A stretch of DNA of 64,000 nt, taken from positions 1,736,001 to 1,800,000 of the forward strand of contig NZ_CP147838.1 of assembly GCF_037338445.1 (NCBI RefSeq), given 5' to 3'. Source of the stretch: Salinibaculum sp. SYNS191 (GTDB lineage: Archaea > Halobacteriota > Halobacteria > Halobacteriales > Haloarculaceae). The position numbers and the translations under genes are program-made. The notes under the pieces are model-generated. The model was not told the origin of the DNA and ran no database searches. It worked only from the letters and a program-made list of their open reading frames with translations. The first letter of the stretch is position 1. Every line of letters starts with the position of its first letter. Positions 27,414 to 36,236 of this stretch are shown here, in pieces.

Positions 27414-27490
27414 TGGCGGCTATACGGGCGGCCCCTGCAAAGGAATTGTGTTTGTTTCGGCGCCAGCGCGCGCCGGGAGCGACGACGCGG

Positions 27491-27745
27491 CTACTCCGCG
27501 ATCGCGTCGCGAGCCTGCTCGATGGCCGGAATGATGATCCAGAACGTCAGTGCGCCGAGAATCGCGAACCAGAAGAACGCGTCTTTCAGCAGAAGTGCGA
27601 GCTCTCCATACACGCCGACAGACTCGGGATTCGGTGCCGTCAGCTGGGTCTCGAAGTCGGGGGTGTTGTACCAGCCAGCCAGCATCAGCCACCCGAGGCC
27701 GGCAGTCACGAGGATGCCGAATCCTTTTGCGAACTCGTCAGCCAT
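27491..27745 (-). CDS. Small membrane protein of the cytochrome bc operon
   Basis: An 84-residue protein with two hydrophobic segments (about residues 10-25 and 54-74, WFAILGALTFWIIIPAI). It is the last gene of the operon that starts with halocyanin, and it overlaps the preceding gene by eight bases. I recall the same small protein at the end of bc operons in other haloarchaea. It is presumably a supernumerary subunit or assembly factor; no cofactor ligand is visible. Confidence 0.75.
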   Translation of the reverse strand: MADEFAKGFGILVTAGLGWLMLAGWYNTPDFETQLTAPNPESVGVYGELALLLKDAFFWFAILGALTFWIIIPAIEQARDAIAE

Positions 27746-28064
27746 TATCGGAATCTTCGTCGGAGTCGTCTTTAGGCTTTCCCATTCCCTCGGCACGGAA
27801 GCGCGTCGAGAACGCGTAGATGGCGGCGCCGCCGACCAGCGAGAGCAACCCGAGAATCCCGAGCACCGGGTCGATTTCCGAGAACTCGGCGGTCGCTCTG
27901 TTGGTCGCGCTGTCGAGCATCACGAACCCCGCGAGCACGAAGACGACGGCAAAGAGCGTCGAGAAGACGGTGACAGTCTTGTACAGCCGCAGTGGGACGA
28001 CCACGTCGCGTGACCCCCCCGACGACTCGTCGTCACCGGGCGCGTCGGCGGGGTCCTCGGACAT
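27738..28064 (-). CDS. Small two-helix membrane protein of the cytochrome bc operon
   Basis: A 108-residue protein with an acidic N terminus, two membrane helices (about residues 31-51 and 68-88), and an acidic C terminus (KPKDDSDEDSDNG). Its start directly follows the cytochrome b C-terminal subunit stop and its end overlaps the next gene by eight bases, so it is translated as part of the operon. It has no Cys or His suited to heme or copper binding. A structural role in the bc complex is inferred from position only. Confidence 0.75.
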   Translation of the reverse strand: MSEDPADAPGDDESSGGSRDVVVPLRLYKTVTVFSTLFAVVFVLAGFVMLDSATNRATAEFSEIDPVLGILGLLSLVGGAAIYAFSTRFRAEGMGKPKDDSDEDSDNG

Positions 28065-28889
28065 CTACTTCGGCGGCCGCAGGCGGTAGTACCGGCGGTT
28101 CAGGTCGAACATGTACCCCTCCCGCATCGACTTCAGGACCGCGTAGGTGACCGTGCCGCCCACGATCGGCAGCAGGAACGTCAGGTCCAGCAGCAGCGCC
28201 GGGTCCATCGGGAAGAGGTTCTTCACCGAGAGCAACGCGATGGTGAACGCGAAGATGACACCGGCCATGCCGACGGCTGCCCAGAAGGGCTGTTCGACCG
28301 GGCGACGGGCGCTGCCCTTGTTCAGGAACGGCACGACGGCGATCGCGCCGACGACGACCAGGTTCGCCAGGACGCCGTAGGTCTGGTCGGCCATCAGCTT
28401 CTGCCCGCCGAGCAGGCTGAGTTCGGGATTGAGCGCGTTGAGCTTGAGCAGGCCAAACGACCAGTAGAGGTACCAGTCCGGCAGGATGATAGACGGCGTC
28501 GCGCCGGAGTTCGCCGGGGCCTCGATGTGTGGCGGCATCGTCGCCGCCAGCATGACGACCATCCCGACGAAGAAGCTCGTCAGCGCGAGGTTGCGAATCA
28601 TCTCGTGGGGCCAGGCCGGGAACGCCAGCACGTCACGCTCGACGTAACTCGACTGCTGGCGAAGGTCCTGGTCCTCGCGGCGGGCCCGCTCGAAGTACTC
28701 GTAGGTCAGCCGGGAGAGGCCCTCGGTGCGCTGCTTGCGCTCGCTCCAGGCGGGCGTCTCGTCGTCCGGCGGGACGATGCCACCGCTGCCGTCGGTGGCG
28801 GTCTCTTCGCCCCCGTCCGTCCGGACCTCGCGGTCCGCGGCGGCGTGCTGTTCCGCTGGGTCGGTGTCGTGGTCGGTGTTGTCGGTCAT
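28065..28889 (-). CDS. Cytochrome b subunit, C-terminal half (subunit IV-like)
   Basis: A 274-residue protein. The first 95 residues are hydrophilic and acidic, then about four membrane helices follow. ILPDWYLYWSFGLLKLN contains the Qo-site motif as PDWY, equivalent to PEWY in mitochondrial cytochrome b. LPIVGGTVTYAVLKSMREGY ends the last helix. The protein lacks heme-ligating His pairs, as expected for the C-terminal portion in a split cytochrome b. It completes the quinol oxidation site with the N-terminal subunit encoded just upstream (4-base gap). Confidence 0.88.
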   Translation of the reverse strand: MTDNTDHDTDPAEQHAAADREVRTDGGEETATDGSGGIVPPDDETPAWSERKQRTEGLSRLTYEYFERARREDQDLRQQSSYVERDVLAFPAWPHEMIRNLALTSFFVGMVVMLAATMPPHIEAPANSGATPSIILPDWYLYWSFGLLKLNALNPELSLLGGQKLMADQTYGVLANLVVVGAIAVVPFLNKGSARRPVEQPFWAAVGMAGVIFAFTIALLSVKNLFPMDPALLLDLTFLLPIVGGTVTYAVLKSMREGYMFDLNRRYYRLRPPK

Positions 28890-28893
28890 TGTA

Positions 28894-29697
28894 TCAGTGC
28901 GGTTCCGCGATGCCCTGCATCCAGACGATGCCGATGTGGACGGCGATGAGGGCGGTCACGATGAACGGCAGGAAGAACACGTGCAGGATGTACATCCGCT
29001 GCAGCGTGGCCTGCGTCAGCGTGAAGCCACCGAACAGGAGCTGGGCGACCCACTCGCCGACGAGCGGGATTGACAGCGACATGTTGACGCCGATGGTCCC
29101 CGCCCAGTAGGCGAGCTGGTCCCAGGGGAGCAGGTAGCCCGTGTACCCGAACACCATCGTCAGCGAGATGAGGATGATGCCGAGAATCCAGTTGAGCTCG
29201 CGGGGCTCCTTGTACGCGCCCGTGAAGTAGACACGGAGCATGTGCAGGAACACGGCCGCGGTCATCACCTGGGCGGCCCAGCGGTGGAGACTCCGCAGGA
29301 AGAAGCCCAGGTTCAGGTCTGTCATGATGAAGGTGATGGAGTTGTACGCCACCGTCGGGTCGCCGTTTGCGGCACCCGCGGCGGGCGCGTAGTAGAACCC
29401 GAGCAGCGCGCCGCTTATCGCGGCGACGACGTACGCGATAGTCGAGAACGACCCGAGCGCGTACAGCGGATACCAGTACCAGAACTTGTTGTCCAGGTTG
29501 TACTGCTCGGTGTGGCTCTTCGGCATCTGCATGTTGACCTTGTAGTACAGGTCCTCGAGGAGTTCGAGGTAGTCAACGACGCGCAGCCGCTTGTCCATCC
29601 AGATCAGGACCGTCAGGTAAATCGACTCGACTGCCGACAGGTCCCGCTTTTGCATCCAGGCTTTGTGGTCGTGGTCGTCCTTGCGTTCGAGACTCAT
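28894..29697 (-). CDS. Cytochrome b subunit, N-terminal half (cytochrome b6-like)
   Basis: A 267-residue membrane protein with four main helices. Two His pairs for the two b hemes can be seen: SLHRWAAQVMTAAVFLHMLR in the second helix and RMYILHVFFLPF with ALIAVHIG in the fourth. The segment GYTGYLLPWDQLAYWAGT is the conserved loop after the third helix. It carries electrons across the membrane in a quinol-oxidising bc complex. The N terminus (about 75 residues) is longer than in b6 and hydrophilic. It is flanked by the Rieske and subunit IV-like genes with gaps of three and four bases. Confidence 0.92.
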   Translation of the reverse strand: MSLERKDDHDHKAWMQKRDLSAVESIYLTVLIWMDKRLRVVDYLELLEDLYYKVNMQMPKSHTEQYNLDNKFWYWYPLYALGSFSTIAYVVAAISGALLGFYYAPAAGAANGDPTVAYNSITFIMTDLNLGFFLRSLHRWAAQVMTAAVFLHMLRVYFTGAYKEPRELNWILGIILISLTMVFGYTGYLLPWDQLAYWAGTIGVNMSLSIPLVGEWVAQLLFGGFTLTQATLQRMYILHVFFLPFIVTALIAVHIGIVWMQGIAEPH

Positions 29698-29700
29698 CTG

Positions 29701-30564
29701 TTATTCCTCCGGGCGCGGGAGCGCGACGAACTGTTTCTTGACCGGACTGAATGGGTCGTACACCGACTGGTGACACTGACAGTAAACCGCGTCCTCGGCA
29801 CCGGCGTCCGCCGTCGTCTTGAAGCCCTGTGGCACACAGCAGAAGTGCGTACACTTGTCGAGGTACGCCAGGAACGACTGCTCGGTGGCCGCGTCGATGA
29901 ACGAGCGGACGTCGCTGGGTATCTCGCTGTATTTCCCCTCACCGGCGGCCATCTTGGGCACTTCGGGGCTGCGGATGACCTGAATCGGGAGCGGGCGCCC
30001 CTCCTCGTTCTGGCGCCACTTGCCCATCGCGGGCTTGCCGAGGCCGTCCCGTCCGATGCCGTTGCCCCAGTTCTGGTAGTCGCTGAAGTCGTCGACAGTC
30101 AGCGGCTGGCCCTTCTCCATGTCGCTCATCCACTCGTAGGTCCCCGGCTCGGCCACGAACCGGTTGTCGGCTTCGAGGTCCGGCCTGACCGTCGGGTACT
30201 GCTGGACGCCGCAGTACTGGAACCAGGTCGAGGAGTACGTCGTTCCGCCGACGTCCTGCTCGGCGACCGTGACGGTGCCGCCACCGCTCTGGACCTCCGA
30301 GACTTCGGGCCAGATGCCCTCCAGTTCGTTGTCGTCGTTTATTCTGATCGGAACGATGGGCATCCCGCGCGGTGCGGGCCCGGCCGTGTTCTCGATACCG
30401 ATGAACTCCGTCGCCCCCCCGCCGGCACCGGAGCGATTCGTCGCCGTCGTGATGGCGGCACCGCCTGCCGCGGAGACGCTAGCGAGGGCCGCACTCCCGA
30501 CGACGCCCTTCACGAAGCGGCGACGTCCGGTGTCCTGTGGATATTTGTCTTCGTCGAGTGGCAT
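29701..30564 (-). CDS. Rieske iron-sulfur subunit of the bc complex, Tat-exported
   Basis: A 287-residue protein. The N terminus has a twin-arginine motif (TGRRRFVKGVVGS) and a hydrophobic helix that either anchors or is cleaved. The C-terminal domain carries CTHFCCVPQG and YCQCHQSVYDP, giving both Cys-x-His pairs and the disulfide cysteines of high-potential Rieske proteins. CTHFCC has an extra Cys where canonical CTHLGC has Gly. A region of about 150 residues between the helix and cluster boxes is larger than in mitochondrial Rieske proteins. It accepts electrons from quinol and should pass them to halocyanin outside the cell. Confidence 0.9.
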   Translation of the reverse strand: MPLDEDKYPQDTGRRRFVKGVVGSAALASVSAAGGAAITTATNRSGAGGGATEFIGIENTAGPAPRGMPIVPIRINDDNELEGIWPEVSEVQSGGGTVTVAEQDVGGTTYSSTWFQYCGVQQYPTVRPDLEADNRFVAEPGTYEWMSDMEKGQPLTVDDFSDYQNWGNGIGRDGLGKPAMGKWRQNEEGRPLPIQVIRSPEVPKMAAGEGKYSEIPSDVRSFIDAATEQSFLAYLDKCTHFCCVPQGFKTTADAGAEDAVYCQCHQSVYDPFSPVKKQFVALPRPEE

Positions 30565-30566
30565 GA

Positions 30567-30965
30567 TTATCGCTTGTAGTAGGGATAGATAGCGCGTTTG
30601 ATGGTGTCACCGATACCGTCGGTGATAGTCGTTCCGTCGACGTCCTCCTCGCGGATGTAGAGGTCCTCCCACTTGCGCCGGCGCTTCTTGACGATCATCA
30701 CGTCCGGCAGGAACTCCTTGCGGTACAGCAGGAGGATGAAAGAGAGGTTCACGAAGATGCCCGCAAGCGCCGTGCCGAGGAACATGTTCCCGATACCGCC
30801 GAAGGACCGCGGGAAGCCCCAGCCGGCGATGATGCCGAAGGTGAACAGCCCGACCAGGAGAATCTCGATGAGCGTCAGCACGACGATTGCGAGTGCTGCC
30901 GCCGTGCTCTCGCGGGGCGGTTCGTAGCGGTGGATGTCGCCGTAGGTGCTGCCTTCGGACGGCAT
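30567..30965 (-). CDS. Small two-helix subunit of the haloarchaeal bc operon
   Basis: A 132-residue protein with two membrane helices (about residues 22-48 and 60-82) and a basic then acidic C terminus (KKRRRKWEDLYIREEDVDG). It lies between halocyanin and Rieske, and its start shares one base with the halocyanin stop. The same small protein accompanies Rieske/cytochrome b genes in haloarchaea as I remember. It may scaffold the complex on the inner face; no cofactor motif is present. Confidence 0.78.
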   Translation of the reverse strand: MPSEGSTYGDIHRYEPPRESTAAALAIVVLTLIEILLVGLFTFGIIAGWGFPRSFGGIGNMFLGTALAGIFVNLSFILLLYRKEFLPDVMIVKKRRRKWEDLYIREEDVDGTTITDGIGDTIKRAIYPYYKR

Positions 30966-31606
30966 CAGTTGTTCCCTCCTTCGGTGTGTGCGGACTCACC
31001 GTACTTCAGCAGGAAGAAGGTGAATATCAGCGACATGAAGATGGCGAGGATGGTCGCGATACCGACGAAGTGTGCCTGGTAGGGCACACCCATGTGTGCC
31101 GGGTCGAGCGGCGTCGCCGCGTCGGCGCTCACCGTGGGGAAGTCCGTCCCGACGACGATGACGCCGAGCATCCCGCTGGTCTTGTGCGGGGAACAGAAGT
31201 ACGGATAGATGCCGTCTTCGGTGAACGTGTGCTCGAACGTGCCCGAGGCCATGGCTGGCCCGGAATTGAACACGTCGTCCTCGGAGACGACGTTGTGGTT
31301 GCCGCCCTCGCCGGTCCACTCCCAGACGACCGTCGCGCCGTTGTCGACGTGGACTGCGGCCGGCCCGAACGCGAGCCCACTGTTGCCCGCGCCGACGTCG
31401 ACCGACACTTCGTCGTTGCCAGTCTCGTCCACGACAGTACCGCTGTAGTTGTTCGCGCCGTCGAGGTAACCCCCGAGGTCCGGTTTCGTGCCACCGCCAC
31501 CGCCGCCTTCCGCGGCAGCAGCGGGGCTAGCGCCAGCACTCACTGCGGCGGCACCGCCGGCGGCGCCACCGGCTGTTCGAAGAAACTCCCGCCTGTTCAT
31601 ACTCAT
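30965..31606 (-). CDS. Membrane-anchored halocyanin (blue copper protein)
   Basis: A 213-residue type 1 copper protein. The N terminus has a Tat signal (MNRREFLRTAGGAAGG) with an Ala-rich h-region. The cupredoxin domain spans about residues 70-150; the copper ligands are the His of EGGNHNVVSED and the Cys, His and Met of YFCSPHKTSGMLG. A C-terminal membrane helix (ATILAIFMSLIFTFFLLKYG) holds it to the membrane, unlike halocyanins with an N-terminal lipid. As first gene of the bc operon it probably takes the role of cytochrome c1/c. An in-frame ATG two codons later (31600) is also possible. Confidence 0.9.
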   Translation of the reverse strand: MSMNRREFLRTAGGAAGGAAAVSAGASPAAAAEGGGGGGTKPDLGGYLDGANNYSGTVVDETGNDEVSVDVGAGNSGLAFGPAAVHVDNGATVVWEWTGEGGNHNVVSEDDVFNSGPAMASGTFEHTFTEDGIYPYFCSPHKTSGMLGVIVVGTDFPTVSADAATPLDPAHMGVPYQAHFVGIATILAIFMSLIFTFFLLKYGESAHTEGGNN

Positions 31607-31670
31607 ACCGACCTCCGTACTGGTTTTGTATAAACCCACCGAATACGCCGCCGTTCGGTGGCTTCGGCTC

Positions 31671-32591
31671 TCATGCAGACCCCGACGACGCCCGCTCGTC
31701 GTCGGCTCCGTCGCCCTCGCCGTCGGGTTCGGACGCGGCCTTCCCGCCCCCGTCGCCCTCGGCCGGCAGGAGTTCGTCGGGCAGGTCGCCCTCGACCCCG
31801 TCGAGTTCGTTGAGGAAGTCCGGCCGCTCGCCGTCCTCCAGCCCGATGGCCCGGAGGCGATTCCGGAACTCCTCGGCCCGGAACTTGTCCGACAGCCGCG
31901 CGTTGGCGACCATCACGAACAGGAAGATGCCGATGCCCAGGAAACCCAGGCCGGCGACGACGAGCAGCCAGAGGTTCAGTTCCTGCTGGTTCGTCCCCGG
32001 GCGCGAGAGCACGCCCAGCGAGTACAGCGCCCACGCGGCCAGCATCACCAGCCCCGCCAGCACCTGCACGCCGGCGACCACCTGCAGGACGGTGTTGCCC
32101 AGCGCGTCGCTGCTCTCGGGAATCTCCTGGGGCTGTGGCAGCACCTCTCCCTCGGGCATCTCCGGCACCTCGTAGGAGTCCATCGAACACAGCGCGACCG
32201 TCGGCTTCACGTCCCGGAGGACGGTGCCGCTGCCCTCGACACTGCCGTCTTCGTAGACCGCCGCGTAGCCGGAGTCGGAGTAGGCGATGATGAGGTCGTC
32301 GAACCGCTCGACGCGGGCGAAGACGTCGCGCGTCGCGACCCGGTGTTTCAGGTCGGCCTCCACCCGGTCGAGCAGTTCCTCGCCGGTAATCCAGGTGTCC
32401 GGGTCGAAGGCTGCGTCCCACTCCTCGGGGCTCATCTCCGCCATGTCCCGCGGGCCGAAGTTCTCGAAGTCGTACTTCTCCTCGACCTGCTGGCGCAGGG
32501 CCTCGATGTCCTCGTCGCCGGATGCGTCCGCCCCGGTCGGGGGTCCCTCGCGGTCCCCGGCCTCGGCCACCTCGTCGGAGGCGTCGCTCAT
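31671..32591 (-). CDS. Membrane protein upstream of the bc operon
   Basis: A 306-residue protein with a long acidic N-terminal domain (residues 1-160), which includes EEWDAAFDPDTWITGEELLD and a beta-rich part, two membrane helices (about 165-190 and 205-230) and an acidic C terminus. It is read in the same direction as the halocyanin operon and ends 65 bases before the halocyanin start. No catalytic motif is visible. The position suggests assembly or regulation of the bc complex; I do not know its function. Confidence 0.72.
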   Translation of the reverse strand: MSDASDEVAEAGDREGPPTGADASGDEDIEALRQQVEEKYDFENFGPRDMAEMSPEEWDAAFDPDTWITGEELLDRVEADLKHRVATRDVFARVERFDDLIIAYSDSGYAAVYEDGSVEGSGTVLRDVKPTVALCSMDSYEVPEMPEGEVLPQPQEIPESSDALGNTVLQVVAGVQVLAGLVMLAAWALYSLGVLSRPGTNQQELNLWLLVVAGLGFLGIGIFLFVMVANARLSDKFRAEEFRNRLRAIGLEDGERPDFLNELDGVEGDLPDELLPAEGDGGGKAASEPDGEGDGADDERASSGSA

Positions 32592-32697
32592 TGTCGGTAG
32601 TACGGGGGGAGGAACCGTTAGGGTGACGGTTGCGTGCGCGGCGGTCACCCGGACCGACGCCGCAGCCGTTATTCCGCGCCGGCCCCCACTGTGGGCC

Positions 32698-34062
32698 GTG
32701 GCAGACGTGACGCTCACCTTCGAGGAGGGGACGATTCGGGTCGCCGGCGACCCCCCCGACGACCTCCCCGGCGTCGAGTACGACCCCCGCTCGCAGACCG
32801 GGCGAGCCCCCGCCTCCCGGTACGCCGCGCTCCGGGAGGCGCTGGCCGAGGCCGCGCTGTCGGTCGACGACCGCGTGCTCGACCTCCCCGACCTCGACCT
32901 CGCCTCGACCTACCGCCTTCGCGAGTACCAGCGGGCGGCGCTGGACGCCTGGCAGGCCGGCGAGGGCAACGCCGGGACCGGCCCGCAGCGCCGCGGCGTG
33001 CTGGAACTGCCGACCGGCAGCGGCAAGACCGTCATCGGCATCGCCGCGATGGAAGCGCTCGGGACCCCGACGCTGGTCGTCGTCCCGACAATCGACCTGC
33101 TGGAGCAGTGGCGGCGGGAACTCACCGCGGAGTTCGAGATACCCGTCGGGCAACTCGGCGGCGGCACGCAGCGCGTCGAGAACGTGACCGTCTCGACGTA
33201 CGACTCCGCCTACCTCCGGGCGGACGAACTCGGCGACCGCTTCGGCCTGGTCGTCTTCGACGAGGTGCACCACCTCGGCGGGGAGGGGTACCGGCAGATT
33301 GCACGCCTGCTCGCCGCGCCGGCCCGCCTCGGCCTCACCGCGACCTTCGAGCGCCCCGACGGGGCCCACGAGGCCGTCGCGGACCTGCTCGGGCCGCTGG
33401 TCCACCGCGTCGAGGTCGACGACCTGGCCGGCGAGCACCTCGCGGACTACGACATCAAGCGCATCGAGGTCGAACTCACCGAAACGGAGCGGGAGACCTA
33501 CGAGCGCCACCAGTCGACGTTCACCGACTACCTCAAGCAGTCGAACATCCAGCTGCGAAGCGGCAGCGACTACCAGGAACTCGTCAAGCGCTCGGGAACC
33601 GACCCGCGGGCGCGGGAGGCGCTGCTGGCGAAGCAACGCGCACGCGACGTGATGATGAACGCCGAGCGGAAGGTCGGCGAACTGGCGGAACTCCTGGACC
33701 GCCACCGGGAGGACCGCGTCATCCTCTTCACCGCGTCGACGGACCTGGTCTACCGGCTGGCCGAGCGATTCCTGATTCCGGCCATCACCCACGAGACGCC
33801 GGCCGACGAGCGCGAGGCGATACTCCGGCGGTTCCGCGAGGGCGAGTACTCCCGGGTCGTCACCGCGAACGTCCTCGACGAAGGTGTCGACGTCCCTGCC
33901 TGTAACGTCGGCGTACTTCTGGCCGGAAGCGGCTCGAAACGGGAGTTCACCCAGCGGCTGGGCCGCCTTCTCAGGCCGACCGACGACGGCGGCCGGGCCA
34001 TCCTCTACGAACTCGTCGCCGAGGAGACGGCGGAGGAGCGAGTCGCGAGCCGTCGCCGCTGA
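32698..34062 (+). CDS. XPB/Rad25-family DNA helicase
   Basis: A superfamily 2 3'-5' helicase of 454 residues, the size of archaeal XPB2. Seen in order are a damage-recognition-like N-terminal domain (residues 1-85), Walker A LELPTGSGKTVIG near residue 105, DEVHHLGG (DExH box), motif III LGLTATFERPDG, a thumb-like helical region, and motif VI FTQRLGRLLRP. RED-type residues are not obvious. In archaea XPB works with the nuclease Bax1, whose gene here lies 22.4 kb away (56491-58023). The start is GTG at 32698; upstream frames run into the divergent gene. Confidence 0.9.
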   Translation: MADVTLTFEEGTIRVAGDPPDDLPGVEYDPRSQTGRAPASRYAALREALAEAALSVDDRVLDLPDLDLASTYRLREYQRAALDAWQAGEGNAGTGPQRRGVLELPTGSGKTVIGIAAMEALGTPTLVVVPTIDLLEQWRRELTAEFEIPVGQLGGGTQRVENVTVSTYDSAYLRADELGDRFGLVVFDEVHHLGGEGYRQIARLLAAPARLGLTATFERPDGAHEAVADLLGPLVHRVEVDDLAGEHLADYDIKRIEVELTETERETYERHQSTFTDYLKQSNIQLRSGSDYQELVKRSGTDPRAREALLAKQRARDVMMNAERKVGELAELLDRHREDRVILFTASTDLVYRLAERFLIPAITHETPADEREAILRRFREGEYSRVVTANVLDEGVDVPACNVGVLLAGSGSKREFTQRLGRLLRPTDDGGRAILYELVAEETAEERVASRRR

Positions 34063-34173
34063 CGGTGACACCCGGGCGACTGCGACGCGGCCCGCCACCC
34101 CGCCCTCCGAGAACGGCACGACACCGGGTCAGCACACGGTGTGTGCCGGGGACAGAGTATCGCGAGGAGTCGC

Positions 34174-34992
34174 CTAGACGCCGAGTTGTCCCCGAGCCAT
34201 CGCGAGGCCGGTCTGCAGATACGAGGGGCGAGTGACCCGGTCGTGCTCGGTTCGCGTCAGCCTGAAGTCGAAGATGTCGATGTTCTCCGCGAGGTGTGCC
34301 CGGGACGTCGACATCGGTATCGTCATCACATTCGTGTGCTGGGTCGCCCACCGAAGTGCCACCTGCGCACTCGTCTTCCCGTACTGCTCGCCGATCTCCG
34401 CGAGGTCGTCGTTCCCGACGAGGGCACCGTTTGCGAGCGGGCTGTACCCCGTCAGCACGACGCCCTCGCGCTGACAGTACCGGAGCAGGTCGCGCTGTGG
34501 CCACCACGGATGGAACATGACCTGGTTGGTGAATATCGGGGCCTCTGAGACCGTGCGCGCCCGGTCGAGGCGGTCCGTGCCGAAGTTGCTCACGCCGATG
34601 TGCCGGGTCAAACCGTGTTCGCGTGCCCTGTTGAGACCCGTCATGACCGTCTCGAGATTCGCGAGTGGATGGGGCCAGTGGATGAGCAACAGGTCGACCC
34701 GCTGCACGCCGAGTCGGTCGAGACTCCCCCTGACCGAGGACACGATGTCGTCGACGCTGCGATGCGTGGGTTTGACTTTCGTGGTGAGGAACACCTCGTC
34801 GCGGTCGACGTCGGCATCGCGAATGGCCCGACCGACGCCGTCTTCGTTCCCGTACGCCTGGGCCGTGTCGATGTGTCGGTATCCGAGTTCGAGCGCGGCC
34901 AGGACGGATTCGTACGCAGTGTCGGTTTCCATCTGCCACGTTCCGAGGCCGACGGCGGGGACCGCTTCTCCATCGCGGGTGACGAACTCCAT
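34174..34992 (-). CDS. Aldo/keto reductase
   Basis: A 272-residue NADPH-dependent oxidoreductase with the AKR tetrad: Asp in YRHIDTAQAYGNE, Tyr two residues into the same motif, Lys in FLTTKVKPTH and His in LLLIHWPHPL. GLTRHIGVSNFG and NQVMFHPWWPQ complete the barrel signature, and VMTIPMSTSRAHLAEN binds the cofactor phosphate. The sequence resembles 2,5-diketo-gluconate reductase-like AKRs. Substrate is unknown. It starts the accessory block downstream of XPB and converges with it. Confidence 0.9.
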   Translation of the reverse strand: MEFVTRDGEAVPAVGLGTWQMETDTAYESVLAALELGYRHIDTAQAYGNEDGVGRAIRDADVDRDEVFLTTKVKPTHRSVDDIVSSVRGSLDRLGVQRVDLLLIHWPHPLANLETVMTGLNRAREHGLTRHIGVSNFGTDRLDRARTVSEAPIFTNQVMFHPWWPQRDLLRYCQREGVVLTGYSPLANGALVGNDDLAEIGEQYGKTSAQVALRWATQHTNVMTIPMSTSRAHLAENIDIFDFRLTRTEHDRVTRPSYLQTGLAMARGQLGV

Positions 34993-35167
34993 TGCTGGCT
35001 GATAGTTTGGCAGGAGAGTGATTATCCTTTTGGGGATGTGACGACCACGGAGTCACGGTCCCCGGCGGGGATAGTGAGCCTCCGCAAAGCGGGTGCTATC
35101 CGGTCACTCCCGTCGAATATCCGGCAGGACCTGTCGACACAGACGGTAGCCGTCGCCGGAGAGCGGG

Positions 35168-35536
35168 TCACAGCGTCTCGGCCTGGCCGGAGTCTCTCGG
35201 GGCGTAGACCTGAATCCAGCCATCGCTTCTGACCGCCACCACGTACTCTCTGTATCGAAACGTCACAGAGGAGGGTCCCTCGCGTGACCCGGACGCACCG
35301 CTTTCGTCGAAGAACGTCGGCGGGAGTGACTCGACGTCGAACGTGCGGTAGAGCGGCGGGGATTTCAGTGCCGTCGGGGAGACGTTTTCGGCGTCTGCGA
35401 GTGCGTAGATGATCGTCGTCGTCAGTTCCTCGTCCTGTGTCGGCTGGTAGTGTTGCTGTGCTACCTGTCGCCATCTGTTCTCTCCGGTGTGTGCCAGCGC
35501 ACCGGGTCGAGCGCTATCGTGTCGGTCCTTACTCAT
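35168..35536 (-). CDS. HalOD1 output-domain protein, stand-alone
   Basis: A 122-residue protein whose centre (LTTTIIYALADAENVSPTAL, then PPLYRTFDVESLPPTFF and VTFRYREYVVAVRSDGWIQV) matches the halobacterial output domain HalOD1. This small domain is found alone or at the end of signalling proteins. Its molecular function is not known. It overlaps the upstream winged-helix gene by eight bases, so the two are co-translated. A GTG three codons upstream (35545) is an alternative start. No receiver or PAS domain is attached. Confidence 0.72.
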   Translation of the reverse strand: MSKDRHDSARPGALAHTGENRWRQVAQQHYQPTQDEELTTTIIYALADAENVSPTALKSPPLYRTFDVESLPPTFFDESGASGSREGPSSVTFRYREYVVAVRSDGWIQVYAPRDSGQAETL

Positions 35537-35972
35537 GGTACTCACCTGGGTCCATCGTCTCCTGAACGGTGTCGAGACTGGTATCGACGCTTGCCAGTGC
35601 CCGCAGAAGCGGTTTCGTGTTCTCGGCAGGGTGGATCGTCTCGGTAAATTCGTTGTACGTGATTACGTCCGCGTCGACCAGTTTCGGGATGTGCTGGTGA
35701 TACAGCGAGACGTACACTTTCTCCCGGTGACGGTCGGAAACTGCCTCCTTCGAGATGTCGCGTTCCCACGCGGCGATCTTCGTGGCCAGGTTCGAGAGTG
35801 ACAGTTCCGTGTTTTCGTGCAGCGTGTAACAGATATACCGGCGACGGGGGTGTCCCAGCGCGTCGAAGACGTAGTCGACGTACAGAATATCCTCCGTAAT
35901 CTCCGGACCCATGGGAAACGACGGGCCCGTATCGTGGTTGTCGTCGTCGTTGGAACTTGCATTCCCACCCAT
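35529..35972 (-). CDS. Winged-helix transcription regulator (haloarchaeal type)
   Basis: A 147-residue protein. After a Ser/Asp/Asn-rich start comes FDALGHPRRRYICYTLHENT, a winged-helix N-terminal helix. LSLSNLATKIAAWERD, then RHREKVYVSLYHQHIPKLVD and ADVITYNE, give the recognition helix and wing of the haloarchaeal HTH family often found near HalOD1 or HTH_10 proteins. It is probably a DNA-binding regulator, likely paired with the HalOD1 protein encoded in overlap. A strongly A/T-rich tract (caattattttttataataa at about 36019-36037) lies just upstream and holds the promoter. Confidence 0.75.
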   Translation of the reverse strand: MGGNASSNDDDNHDTGPSFPMGPEITEDILYVDYVFDALGHPRRRYICYTLHENTELSLSNLATKIAAWERDISKEAVSDRHREKVYVSLYHQHIPKLVDADVITYNEFTETIHPAENTKPLLRALASVDTSLDTVQETMDPGEYHE

Positions 35973-36236
35973 ACACACAGATAGCAACTGTATGGCAAAT
36001 AAATGTTCGTGCATAATCAATTATTTTTTATAATAATGCCCGGCCTGCGGAGCGAAGCGACGGTGTTCCAGAGAGCGCACCCCGGCCGCCACGTCAGGGC
36101 ACGAGCCATCGACGAGTCACCGATGGGCGTTACGATGGCCGGCGGTCGCCGGTAGGGTTCTGTCCGGCGGCAGTAGATGTCAGATAGAACGACAGGTTGA
36201 TGACGGTGCCAGTCGCGTGCTGAGTTGTCACGACCG

